A stretch of DNA of 47,273 nucleotides from an uncultured Bacilli bacterium (lineage in GTDB: Bacteria > Bacillota_I > Bacilli_A > RF39 > UBA660). Every line of letters begins with the position of its first letter. Position 1 is the first letter of the stretch. The notes beneath the pieces were generated by a model, which worked only from the letters and a program-made list of their open reading frames with translations, had not been told where the DNA came from and did not search any database. Below are positions 8,712 to 16,051 of the stretch, piece after piece. The stretch lies in the NCBI GenBank assembly GCA_947632545.1, contig CANRPP010000008.1, positions 1-47,273 of the forward strand. The letters are read 5' to 3'. A program made the position numbers and the translations under genes.

Positions 8712-9455
8712 TTATTTGTTACCTCTATTTTTTAATAACTTATGATTTTCTTTTAATTTTCTTCTAATATCATTATTAAACTTTTTGAAGCTTACTATTT
8801 TTTTCATATTTCTACCACCTATACTTGGAAAAGCATTTAATAAACGACTAGTAAGTAGTGAACTTTTTCTAATTTTTTCTTTAACAAGTGATTTTATTTC
8901 TTCAGTAGCATCATGATCTGAATATCTATCAGATGATATTTTTATATCATGTAAAGTTTTAATTGATAGATATAAATCTGTAATAAATATAAATATTAAA
9001 ATAATTCCTATAATAATTATCATACTATATGATAATTTATCAATTAATGGATATATTATAGGATTTATAATATGAATTAAAAATACTCCACCTACTCCAA
9101 ATAAACACGAATTAAGTAAACAAATTCTTCCTTCAAAATTAAATTTCATATTAGAATAATCCCACCAACGAACTTTATATATTTTTTCTAATATATAACT
9201 AGTAACAAATTCTATAATTGAGCAAAGTACAACAGACATTATAAATAACGCTACTACATCATTATTGTATTTTTCTAAAAAGAAATTCATTAAAATACAA
9301 CATACTCCATAAATTGGTAGATATGGGCCTATAAAAAAACCTCTATTTAATATTATTTTTCTAGATTCAATACTACAATATATAAGTTCAGTTAAATATC
9401 CAATCATAGAATAAATTATAAATAAAATAAATAATCTACAAAAACTATACAACAT
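8712..9455 (-). CDS. CmpB-family (putative ABC-transporter type IV) membrane protein
   Basis: A 247-aa integral membrane protein with about six helices. Features of the PF06541 family are visible: an N-terminal helix with SMIGYLTELIYCSI, RGFFIGPYLPIYGVCC, and VRWWDYSNMKFNFEGRICLLNSCLFG. The C-terminal 70 residues are basic, soluble and probably cytoplasmic. The family name suggests ABC transport, but no ATPase is nearby and the true function is not established. Start ATG 9455 follows GAGG by 10 nt. It is transcribed from an extended -10 promoter just upstream. Confidence 0.8.
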   Translation of the reverse strand: MLYSFCRLFILFIIYSMIGYLTELIYCSIESRKIILNRGFFIGPYLPIYGVCCILMNFFLEKYNNDVVALFIMSVVLCSIIEFVTSYILEKIYKVRWWDYSNMKFNFEGRICLLNSCLFGVGGVFLIHIINPIIYPLIDKLSYSMIIIIGIILIFIFITDLYLSIKTLHDIKISSDRYSDHDATEEIKSLVKEKIRKSSLLTSRLLNAFPSIGGRNMKKIVSFKKFNNDIRRKLKENHKLLKNRGNK

Positions 9456-9477
9456 ACTATTCTTACCTCACAATTAA

Positions 9478-9486
9478 AGTATATCA
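9478..9486 (-). promoter_or_regulatory. Extended -10 promoter of the CmpB-family gene
   Basis: The motif TGATATACT (TGn plus -10) sits 23 nt before the start codon. No good -35 is seen, as expected for extended -10 promoters. Confidence 0.5.
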
Positions 9487-9520
9487 CAAATAAAATATTA
9501 ATTCTATATATATTTAAATC

Positions 9521-9549
9521 AAAAAAGTTCTCAAAATACATTGAGAACT
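9521..9549 (-). terminator. Terminator of the surface protein/TMEM43 operon
   Basis: Perfect 9-bp stem AGTTCTCAA/TTGAGAACT with a 6-nt loop, followed on the minus strand by T6. It lies 9 nt after the stop of the TMEM43-like gene. Confidence 0.85.
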
Positions 9550-9557
9550 CCCTTTAA

Positions 9558-10859
9558 TTACAATACATTATTATTTGAATTATCCATATTAGAATTATTA
9601 TTTAAATTATCTATATTTGAATTATTCATATTAGAATTATTATTTAAACTATCTATATTTGAATTATCCATATTAGAATTATTATTTAAAATTAAATCTT
9701 GATTTATCATATTATTTTCATTTGTATTTGTATTATTTATAGCTTGATTTTGATTAACAATTAAATTATTATTATCAAGTTCTTTTTTAGAAGAATTTTT
9801 CTTAATTAATACTCTTATTGCAAATATTAGACCAACACATACTGCAAGTAAACAAATACCTAATAATGGTCTAAATCTAATCCATGCAACAGCTATAACT
9901 AATAACGAATGAATGAATCCGACTAATAATAAGATAAAGGTTAAAGCACCACCTATAATTCCACCTAAAATAGGTATATATGAAGTTAAAGTAGTAATTG
10001 GACTAATAACAAGTATATAACCAATTGAAATAGCAATTACACCTATTAATCTAAAAATCCATTTTAATGTATTGTCTTCATCTTGCATATTTTTTACTAT
10101 TTGATCTTTAGTTAATAATCCTTCATCAACTCTATTTACAGTCTTTCCACTTGATGATACATAGTCTGTAAAACTATTACCTTGTTGAACCGCTAAAACA
10201 CTTACTTCTTTATAATCGTTGTATTTCCATGATATTCTAACATCTCCAATTTCAGGAGAAGATAAATTACTAGAATTTGTAGCATATTGTCCACTAGCAG
10301 TAAACCCAGTAGGTAGCATAACTGAACTATCAAGTGATAGTGTTTTATCAGTACTTAATAAATCAAGTTGATCATTTGTCAAACTATATGCTCCTACTTT
10401 TACAGAAGAAGCAGTAAAATCTTGATTTTCATATTCCATATAACTAGGATTATCATGACCTGGATCATGGAAATTAGAAGAATTAATTATATTACTTGAC
10501 CATACTTTTTTATAATTATATGATTTATTATTATTGTCACCATTAACTTCATCTTCATCCCATTGATACACTTCAACAACTCTTCTTAATATAGGAGTTT
10601 TAACACCTACATAAAACATTGAATCTTCTACTTTTTCATCATCAACTACTAAATCACCATTAGTAGTAATTAATTTACCTTCATATTTAGAATCAACTTT
10701 ATCACTACTAATACTAATAGCATTATCAGATACATCTTTTACTTTTTTCAAATTAGCAACAGTGTTTCCTTCATTCCACCAAAGAAATATTGTACCCCCT
10801 ATTATTAATATAATTCCAAATATAATCCCCGCAAAAGGATTAGTTTTATTTTTTTTCAT
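9558..10859 (-). CDS. TMEM43-family membrane protein with Asn-rich C-terminal repeats
   Basis: A 433-aa protein. TM1 (about residues 10-27, GIIFGIILIIGGTIFLWW) is directly followed by NEGN, the hallmark of TMEM43/DUF1625 proteins. A large extracytoplasmic domain (about 30-260) has LITTNGDLVV, VGVKTPILRRVVEVYQWDE and GDVRISW. Three or four C-terminal helices (about 265-350) follow. The family is known from eukaryotic inner-nuclear-membrane/ER protein TMEM43; its bacterial role is not established. The cytoplasmic tail carries three 14-residue Asn/Ser repeats. It lies 19 nt downstream of the surface protein and has its own AAGGAG site, so both probably come from the homopolymer-containing promoter. 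Confidence 0.82.
   Translation of the reverse strand: MKKNKTNPFAGIIFGIILIIGGTIFLWWNEGNTVANLKKVKDVSDNAISISSDKVDSKYEGKLITTNGDLVVDDEKVEDSMFYVGVKTPILRRVVEVYQWDEDEVNGDNNNKSYNYKKVWSSNIINSSNFHDPGHDNPSYMEYENQDFTASSVKVGAYSLTNDQLDLLSTDKTLSLDSSVMLPTGFTASGQYATNSSNLSSPEIGDVRISWKYNDYKEVSVLAVQQGNSFTDYVSSSGKTVNRVDEGLLTKDQIVKNMQDEDNTLKWIFRLIGVIAISIGYILVISPITTLTSYIPILGGIIGGALTFILLLVGFIHSLLVIAVAWIRFRPLLGICLLAVCVGLIFAIRVLIKKNSSKKELDNNNLIVNQNQAINNTNTNENNMINQDLILNNNSNMDNSNIDSLNNNSNMNNSNIDNLNNNSNMDNSNNNVL
9561..9689 (-). repeat. Three tandem 42-bp repeats in the TMEM43-like gene
   Basis: The 3' end of the gene encodes LNNNSNMDNSNIDS-type units three times (42 nt each, the last diverged). The unit is in frame, so copy-number change would alter tail length without breaking the reading frame. 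Confidence 0.8.
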
Positions 10860-10878
10860 ACTTTCTCCTTACCCTTTT

Positions 10879-11853
10879 TTATTTAACATTTTGTTTTTTA
10901 TCTTTTGTAACTTTATAAATAATAATTGAACCAACACCAACTAATATTATAGCAGCAACTATAATAATTATAGCTTTATTTAAAGCAGTATTAGGAACAT
11001 TATGTATTGTTTGACTACCATTACTATTAGCATTAACAAAAGGATCAGTTTTAAAATAAAAATAAAAGTCTGCTGTATCTAATCCAACATCATTTAAAAT
11101 AGCATAGTCATTTTCTATTGCAGTCGGATTATTAATATTAAGTGAATCATTTAAATTTAAATCCGAAGAACTAAGAAAATATAAGTCTTCGTTATGACTA
11201 GCAGTTGTATTTAATTTACCTCTTATTTCACTAGGAATTTCAAGTTTTACTTTTGTTCCTGCTGGTGTCATAAACCCACTAATTGCCCCCTCAAGATTCA
11301 AATCATAAATATTTTTACTGCCTGATAATAGTTGAAAATGATAAACATAATTTGTGCCTAATTTATTAAGTATATTTTTATCAGTAACTTTTTTTATAGA
11401 AACTTTGGCATCAATTGGTGTAAAGTTAAGAGACATATAAATTTTTAAATCATTATCAGGTAAATTTTCAACTTCTTTAGATTCATGAACTGCTATTAAA
11501 TTAATGTTAATACGATTAGTTTCTGCATTTGTAGATGTGTTTTTTTCATATACTGTTATTGTATTTTCTGTTTGTGTAAGATATTCTTTTGGTACATGAC
11601 CTTGACCTGGAACAGTAGTTTCTTTATCACTAGTATAATCAACACCATTTATTATATAATGCACTTCAATATTTGAAATTTCTTCTGCATTAGTATTATA
11701 GGAAAAACTACACTTTTCTTCTTCTACAATACATAACTCATTTTCCTTAAAACTAATTTGATATGACTCTGCTTTAACCTCCTTTAAATCAACCCCAATA
11801 AAAATTATTGCTATAACTGCAAATATAGATAAAATTTTAAATTTATTTTTCAT
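10879..11853 (-). CDS. Secreted, C-terminally anchored surface protein
   Basis: A 324-aa protein. The signal peptide (about 1-28) ends in VKA-ES. The extracytoplasmic domain of about 260 aa has two cysteines close together (CIVEEEKC) and beta-rich, Ser/Thr/Asn-rich sequence. Near the C-terminus VPNTALN precedes a hydrophobic helix and a KVTKDKKQNVK tail. That layout is like a cell-wall sorting signal, but the TG of LPxTG is TA, so it may simply be a membrane anchor. It is the first gene of an operon with the TMEM43-like gene. ATG follows AAGGAGGAAATAT. Expression is probably phase-variable because of the G10 tract in its promoter. No recognised domain; exposed-antigen or adhesin-type roles are only inference. 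Confidence 0.8.
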   Translation of the reverse strand: MKNKFKILSIFAVIAIIFIGVDLKEVKAESYQISFKENELCIVEEEKCSFSYNTNAEEISNIEVHYIINGVDYTSDKETTVPGQGHVPKEYLTQTENTITVYEKNTSTNAETNRININLIAVHESKEVENLPDNDLKIYMSLNFTPIDAKVSIKKVTDKNILNKLGTNYVYHFQLLSGSKNIYDLNLEGAISGFMTPAGTKVKLEIPSEIRGKLNTTASHNEDLYFLSSSDLNLNDSLNINNPTAIENDYAILNDVGLDTADFYFYFKTDPFVNANSNGSQTIHNVPNTALNKAIIIIVAAIILVGVGSIIIYKVTKDKKQNVK

Positions 11854-11884
11854 ATATTTCCTCCTTATTATTTTATCTAATTAA

Positions 11885-11915
11885 ATCATACCCCCCCCCC
11901 AGAGCATTTTGTCAA
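11885..11915 (-). promoter_or_regulatory. Candidate phase-variable promoter with G10 spacer tract
   Basis: Read on the minus strand: -35 TTGACA (11915-11910), nine nt, then ten consecutive G (11900-11891), then -10 TATGAT (11890-11885). The spacer is 19 nt; 17 would be optimal. The start site would fall near 11878, with a ribosome binding site and the surface-protein ATG (11853) following. Slipped-strand changes in the G run would alter the spacer and thus promoter strength. Confidence is for the promoter and tract; variation itself is not observed. Confidence 0.8.
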
Positions 11916-11961
11916 TATATGGCAATAATCGACTTGTAAAGTTTACATGTGGTTGATTTTC

Positions 11962-11985
11962 AAAAAAAAAGAGCTATTAACTCTT
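11962..11985 (-). terminator. Terminator of the ppaC-popT-uppP operon
   Basis: On the minus strand AAGAG-TTAATAG-CTCTT is followed by a run of T9. It starts 14 nt after the uppP stop. Confidence 0.8.
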
Positions 11986-11999
11986 AATTATATAGAATA

Positions 12000-12830
12000 T
12001 TATAATAAAATAATTACAAATAATCCTAAAATAACACAATATATTGAAAAGTATAATAATTTTCCTTCTTTTACTATTTTAGCAAACCATTTTGTAAAAA
12101 TATATGTAAACATACCTGCTACTATAGTTGCTATAATATATAAAACCCACATAGAACTAGAAATAGATAAGGAAACTAAATCTTTAATACCTAAAATAGA
12201 TGTAGCAAGTGAAATTGGTATATATAAGATAAATGAGAAATTAAAAGCAACATCTCTTTTTAAGTTTCTATACATTCCGCCTACTATAGTTGCCCCACTA
12301 CGACTAATACCAGGTGTTATGGCAATCATTTGAGAAAGACCTATTATAATAGAATCAAAAAATGTTATATCATCTTTAGTTTTATGTCCTTTAAAATCTT
12401 TTATTAAGAATAGAAATAATGCAGTTAATAAAAGCATTACACCTACGAATTTAACATTATCTTCTAAAAAATCAAGTAAACCTAATTTTGTTGCGATAAG
12501 TCCTGCTACTCCTGCCGGTATAGTTGCAATAATTATTTTTATACAATAAGAAAAATCTTTTTGAGTTTCTTTTTTCTTATCTTTCTTAAATAAATATGTA
12601 AAAAATGATTTTATAAGTTTAACTATATCATTAAAATAAATTATAATTATTGCAATTAAACTACCAAGATTAGTAATAGTTGCAAGTGTTTCAAAATCAA
12701 TATTAATACTTCCATTAAATTTTTCTAAAATACTTTGAAGTATTAATAAATGACCACTACTAGATACTGGAATTGGTTCAGTTATACCCTGAAGCATTCC
12801 TAAAAATATATATTCTATTATTTTTATCAT
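12000..12830 (-). CDS. uppP: Undecaprenyl-diphosphatase (BacA/UppP family)
   Basis: A 276-aa polytopic membrane enzyme that dephosphorylates undecaprenyl diphosphate to the monophosphate on the outer face of the membrane, recycling the lipid carrier for peptidoglycan and teichoic acids. The first family motif QGITEPIPVSSSGHL is at about residues 15-29, ATIPAGVAGL is central, and the second motif TPGISRSGATI contains the catalytic-site Ser/Arg. About eight hydrophobic helices are present and the length is typical. It lies 6 nt after popT; the ribosome binding site GGTGGAGAG is formed by the last codons of popT. Loss of function would be expected to raise bacitracin sensitivity. Confidence 0.95.
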   Translation of the reverse strand: MIKIIEYIFLGMLQGITEPIPVSSSGHLLILQSILEKFNGSINIDFETLATITNLGSLIAIIIIYFNDIVKLIKSFFTYLFKKDKKKETQKDFSYCIKIIIATIPAGVAGLIATKLGLLDFLEDNVKFVGVMLLLTALFLFLIKDFKGHKTKDDITFFDSIIIGLSQMIAITPGISRSGATIVGGMYRNLKRDVAFNFSFILYIPISLATSILGIKDLVSLSISSSMWVLYIIATIVAGMFTYIFTKWFAKIVKEGKLLYFSIYCVILGLFVIILL

Positions 12831-12836
12831 TTTATA

Positions 12837-13700
12837 TTACTCTCCACCTAATTTATAGCTTATACCTACACCAAGTGTTGCAAGTATTAAACCTATTAAT
12901 ATTTGTGATATACTAAATGAAATATTTCCATCAAGTATTGTAGATAATGGTATAGCAATAACAGATGCTACTATAAAACCTAATACTCCAAAATAAGTTT
13001 TAGTCTCATATTTTTTAAATAAAAATTCTATTAATTTAGAAATAAGTACAATTCCTATTAAAACACCTATTCCAAATACTCCAACAATTATTATATTTTG
13101 TCCTAAATTTTTAAATTTTGTAAGTTCTTTAATAACTGAAATTACTGGATAATAATACCCAAGTAACATTAATACAAGTGAACCACTAACCCCTGGAATT
13201 ACCATAGTAGCAGCAGCAACAACTCCTACTAAAAATAGTAATAAATAACCTGTTAAATTGATATTAACAAAACTTACTTTTAAACCTTCTTTAAAAATTA
13301 AATCTGAACAAGCCATGAAAATAACAAGTAAAAATGTAAGTAAAAATATAATATAACTTGAGGTTTGTTTTACTTCTTTTTTTCCTTTGACTTTATTAAC
13401 AAGCAAAGGTATTCCTCCAAGTACTAATCCTACAAAGAATAAACATGTAGGTATTGGAAAATGCTTATATGAATAATCAATAACATTACTAAGTGATAAT
13501 ATAGCAAGAACCATACCTATTGCAATAGGTATTAAAAATGCAATATTCTTTTTTAGATTACTAAAGAAATGACTTATTGCACCAATAAATTCTTCATATA
13601 TTCCAAGAATTAAAGCAAGTGTTCCTCCACTAACTCCTGGAATTATATTAGCAATACCCATTATGAACCCCTTGACTACTAAAATAATATTTTTTTTCAT
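12837..13700 (-). CDS. popT: DUF368/PopT-family polyprenyl-phosphate translocase
   Basis: A 287-aa membrane protein with about eight helices. The signature GFIMGIANIIPGVSGGTLALILGIYE is at the N-terminus, and a second inverted-repeat-like copy, MVIPGVSGSLVLMLLGYY, lies mid-protein. DUF368 proteins have recently been identified as undecaprenyl-phosphate translocases (PopT) that return the carrier to the cytoplasmic leaflet. Location between ppaC and uppP fits: UppP makes C55-P outside and PopT would flip it in. Start ATG follows AAGGAG; the gap after ppaC is 9 nt. The family call is firm; substrate is taken from family work and context. Confidence 0.88.
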   Translation of the reverse strand: MKKNIILVVKGFIMGIANIIPGVSGGTLALILGIYEEFIGAISHFFSNLKKNIAFLIPIAIGMVLAILSLSNVIDYSYKHFPIPTCLFFVGLVLGGIPLLVNKVKGKKEVKQTSSYIIFLLTFLLVIFMACSDLIFKEGLKVSFVNINLTGYLLLFLVGVVAAATMVIPGVSGSLVLMLLGYYYPVISVIKELTKFKNLGQNIIIVGVFGIGVLIGIVLISKLIEFLFKKYETKTYFGVLGFIVASVIAIPLSTILDGNISFSISQILIGLILATLGVGISYKLGGE

Positions 13701-13709
13701 AATTTCTCC

Positions 13710-15323
13710 TTAATTTTCAAATACATCCATTACAAGTGGAATAACGTTTTTCTTACGTGATACACAATTTTCTATAAAGCTACCTTCTTCTAAAGTTTTT
13801 CCATACATTAATTCTACTTTATCTTTAGCTTTTGTATTAAATAAGATATAAGATCCATTTTTAATAATATCAGTAACATATAATGCTAAAAATTCATAGT
13901 TATTTGCCTCACTTACTTTATCAAGTGTTTTTATATAACCATCCATATCTTTTTTAATATCATCAAAATTCATTGTAAAAAATTGTCCTACACCAAAAGT
14001 TGATTCTCCTACTGTATAAAGTTTAAAGTCATTATATAATACATCTTCATGACTCATACCATCTAATGAAGTTCCAGCTTTTAATAAGTCAAGACCATAT
14101 TTTTCATAGTCAACTCCTGCTATTTTAGCTAAATCTTCTATAGCCTCTCTATCTTTTATAGTTGCAGTAGGACTTTTTAATATTAATGTATCTGATAAAA
14201 TTCCAGATAATATCGCTCCTGCTATTTCTTTAGGTATTTCTACATTTTTTTCTTTATATAAATTATAAATTATAGTACAAGTAGAACCTACAGACATATT
14301 TCTAAAATTAACTGGTTGATTTGTAGTAATACTACCTATATTATGATGATCAATAATTTCAAGAATAGTAGCTTCATCTATTCCTTCAGCAGTTTGTTTT
14401 TTCTCATTATGATCAACTAATATAACTTCTTTAGGAGTCTTATCAGATAAATCTGTAATTTTAAGTAATCCTAAACACTTATTATTTTTATCAACTATAG
14501 GATAATTAGTATGTTTTAATTTATTATTTATTTCAACAACATCATCTACGTAATCAGTATCAACAAATTTAGTAGGATTATAACTACCAATCATAGTTTT
14601 TATATAATTTGCTAGTGATATAACTCTTGATACATGATATGTATCATAATTAGTTCTAATTATATTTACTTTATTTTTCTTTGCACTTTCTAAATGTTCA
14701 TCTTTAATAGTACCATTACCAGTTATAATTAATAATTTAACTTTAGAATTAATTGCATATTCTATAATACTATGTCTATCACCAAGTATTAAAATCTCAT
14801 TATTTGATAGATTAATATTTTCCATAAAAGTAGTACTTTTATATGCAGCTGCTAAAATATTACCCTTAATTTCTTCATCAAATTTTAATACTTCTTCTCC
14901 TTCTAATACATCAAGAATATTATCATAAGATGTATTTAGATTTATCCCATTTTCATGTATCATTGTTCTAGATAAATCTTTTATAGTAACTAATCCTATA
15001 AAACTATTATTATCTTTAACTATAGGTAAACCAGTTAATTCATTATCTAACATATGTTGATAACCTTTATAAATAGAATCAGTTTCTTTTAAATAGAAAT
15101 CTTTATGATAGTTAACATCTTTTATTTGCAACTTAACATCATTAAGATAATCAGGTTCATCTAATTTAAAATATTTAAGAGCATAGCTTGTTTCTTTATT
15201 AATTGTACTAAGTATTCTAGGTTCTGTATCATTACCACATTTATTTTCTAAATAAGATAATGATATAGCAGCCATAACAGAATCAGTATCTGGTTTTTTA
15301 TGTCCAAAAATCATTGTTTTCAT
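13710..15323 (-). CDS. ppaC: Mn-dependent inorganic pyrophosphatase with CBS/DRTGG regulatory insert
   Basis: A 537-aa family II (DHH) pyrophosphatase that hydrolyses PPi to two phosphates. The N-terminal catalytic DHH part starts IFGHKKPDTDSVMAA. The regulatory insert (roughly residues 65-300) has one CBS motif, a DRTGG-like stretch (RHSIIEYAINSKVKLLIITG) and a second CBS motif. The catalytic domain resumes with VDHNEK and the IIDHHNIG metal motif, and a DHHA2 domain closes the protein. Such CBS-pyrophosphatases are inhibited by AMP/ADP and activated by ATP or diadenosine polyphosphates. The track start (15350) is upstream of the GAGGAGA site; ATG 15323 is chosen. It is the first gene of the operon with popT and uppP. 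Confidence 0.93.
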   Translation of the reverse strand: MKTMIFGHKKPDTDSVMAAISLSYLENKCGNDTEPRILSTINKETSYALKYFKLDEPDYLNDVKLQIKDVNYHKDFYLKETDSIYKGYQHMLDNELTGLPIVKDNNSFIGLVTIKDLSRTMIHENGINLNTSYDNILDVLEGEEVLKFDEEIKGNILAAAYKSTTFMENINLSNNEILILGDRHSIIEYAINSKVKLLIITGNGTIKDEHLESAKKNKVNIIRTNYDTYHVSRVISLANYIKTMIGSYNPTKFVDTDYVDDVVEINNKLKHTNYPIVDKNNKCLGLLKITDLSDKTPKEVILVDHNEKKQTAEGIDEATILEIIDHHNIGSITTNQPVNFRNMSVGSTCTIIYNLYKEKNVEIPKEIAGAILSGILSDTLILKSPTATIKDREAIEDLAKIAGVDYEKYGLDLLKAGTSLDGMSHEDVLYNDFKLYTVGESTFGVGQFFTMNFDDIKKDMDGYIKTLDKVSEANNYEFLALYVTDIIKNGSYILFNTKAKDKVELMYGKTLEEGSFIENCVSRKKNVIPLVMDVFEN

Positions 15324-15349
15324 ATATATCTCCTCTTTTCTACTAACCA

Positions 15350-15358
15350 ATTATATCA
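15350..15358 (-). promoter_or_regulatory. Extended -10 promoter of ppaC operon
   Basis: TGATATAAT (15358-15350) places the transcription start near 15343, 20 nt before the ppaC ATG. There is no convincing -35. Confidence 0.55.
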
Positions 15359-15425
15359 TATAAAGTCTATAAAAAAAAGAAATTATATTTATAAATTTCT
15401 ATTATTTATAAAAATTATTAATTTC

Positions 15426-15454
15426 TTTACAAATTAGCTTTTATATTATAAAAT
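15426..15454 (+). promoter_or_regulatory. Probable promoter of the M23 peptidase gene
   Basis: -35 TTTACA (15426-15431), a 17-nt spacer, -10 TAAAAT (15449-15454); AAGGAG follows at about 15473 before ATG 15488. Confidence 0.5.
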
Positions 15455-15487
15455 ATAAACTGCAATCTTTTTAAGGAGATTATACTT

Positions 15488-16051
15488 ATGACAAAAATTA
15501 CTAAAAGAAATAAGCTTAAAAAATTATTTTTACCTACTATAATATTTATACTAACTATAGGTTTATATATATCACATAATTTAAATAATGATTTAAATCT
15601 AAATTTAAAAGAAGTGGATACTTTATATGAAAATAGTGATAGTTATGATTTAAATAATTATAAGTTAATAAGTTATGTAGATACGTCATGGAAGTGGCCT
15701 ACTGAAGATAATTATTATTTAACTACACAATATTCTAATTATCATCCTGGAATTGATATTGTAACTATAAATGGCACTAATATATATTCAGCTTATAGTG
15801 GAGTTGTTGTAACGAATAGTTATAAATTTGATAATGGTAATTATTTAGTTATAAAACAAGATAATGGTTATCATACTTTATATGCTCATTTAAGTAAGAA
15901 ATTAGTAAATGAGGGCGATAAAGTAAGTAAAGGTCAATTAATTGGGATTATGGGACAAACTGGATATGCAACAGGAGTTCACTTACATTTTGCAGTATGG
16001 GAGGGCTATCCATATCAAAGTAATTCAGTTAATCCATTAAATTTTTACTAG
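15488..16051 (+). CDS. M23 (LytM-type) peptidoglycan endopeptidase, membrane-anchored
   Basis: A 187-aa protein. A basic N-terminus and one hydrophobic helix (about 13-29) form a signal anchor, followed by a short linker and a compact M23 domain (about 65-187). All Zn ligands and the catalytic His are visible: H and D in HPGID, TLYAH, and HLHF. The domain therefore looks active against wall cross-bridges on the outer face. The protein is short for the family, with no coiled coil or LysM. Its last 23 nt overlap the end of addA on the other strand, and no terminator separates the two. Confidence 0.9.
   Translation: MTKITKRNKLKKLFLPTIIFILTIGLYISHNLNNDLNLNLKEVDTLYENSDSYDLNNYKLISYVDTSWKWPTEDNYYLTTQYSNYHPGIDIVTINGTNIYSAYSGVVVTNSYKFDNGNYLVIKQDNGYHTLYAHLSKKLVNEGDKVSKGQLIGIMGQTGYATGVHLHFAVWEGYPYQSNSVNPLNFY

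Noticed and set aside
9561-9689. Tandem repeats as a CRISPR array
   Set aside because: The repeats are contiguous, coding and in frame, with no unique spacers and no cas genes.
11947-12333. Plus-strand 128-aa ORF
   Set aside because: It lies antisense to uppP, which has all its catalytic motifs; no ribosome binding site or known domain.
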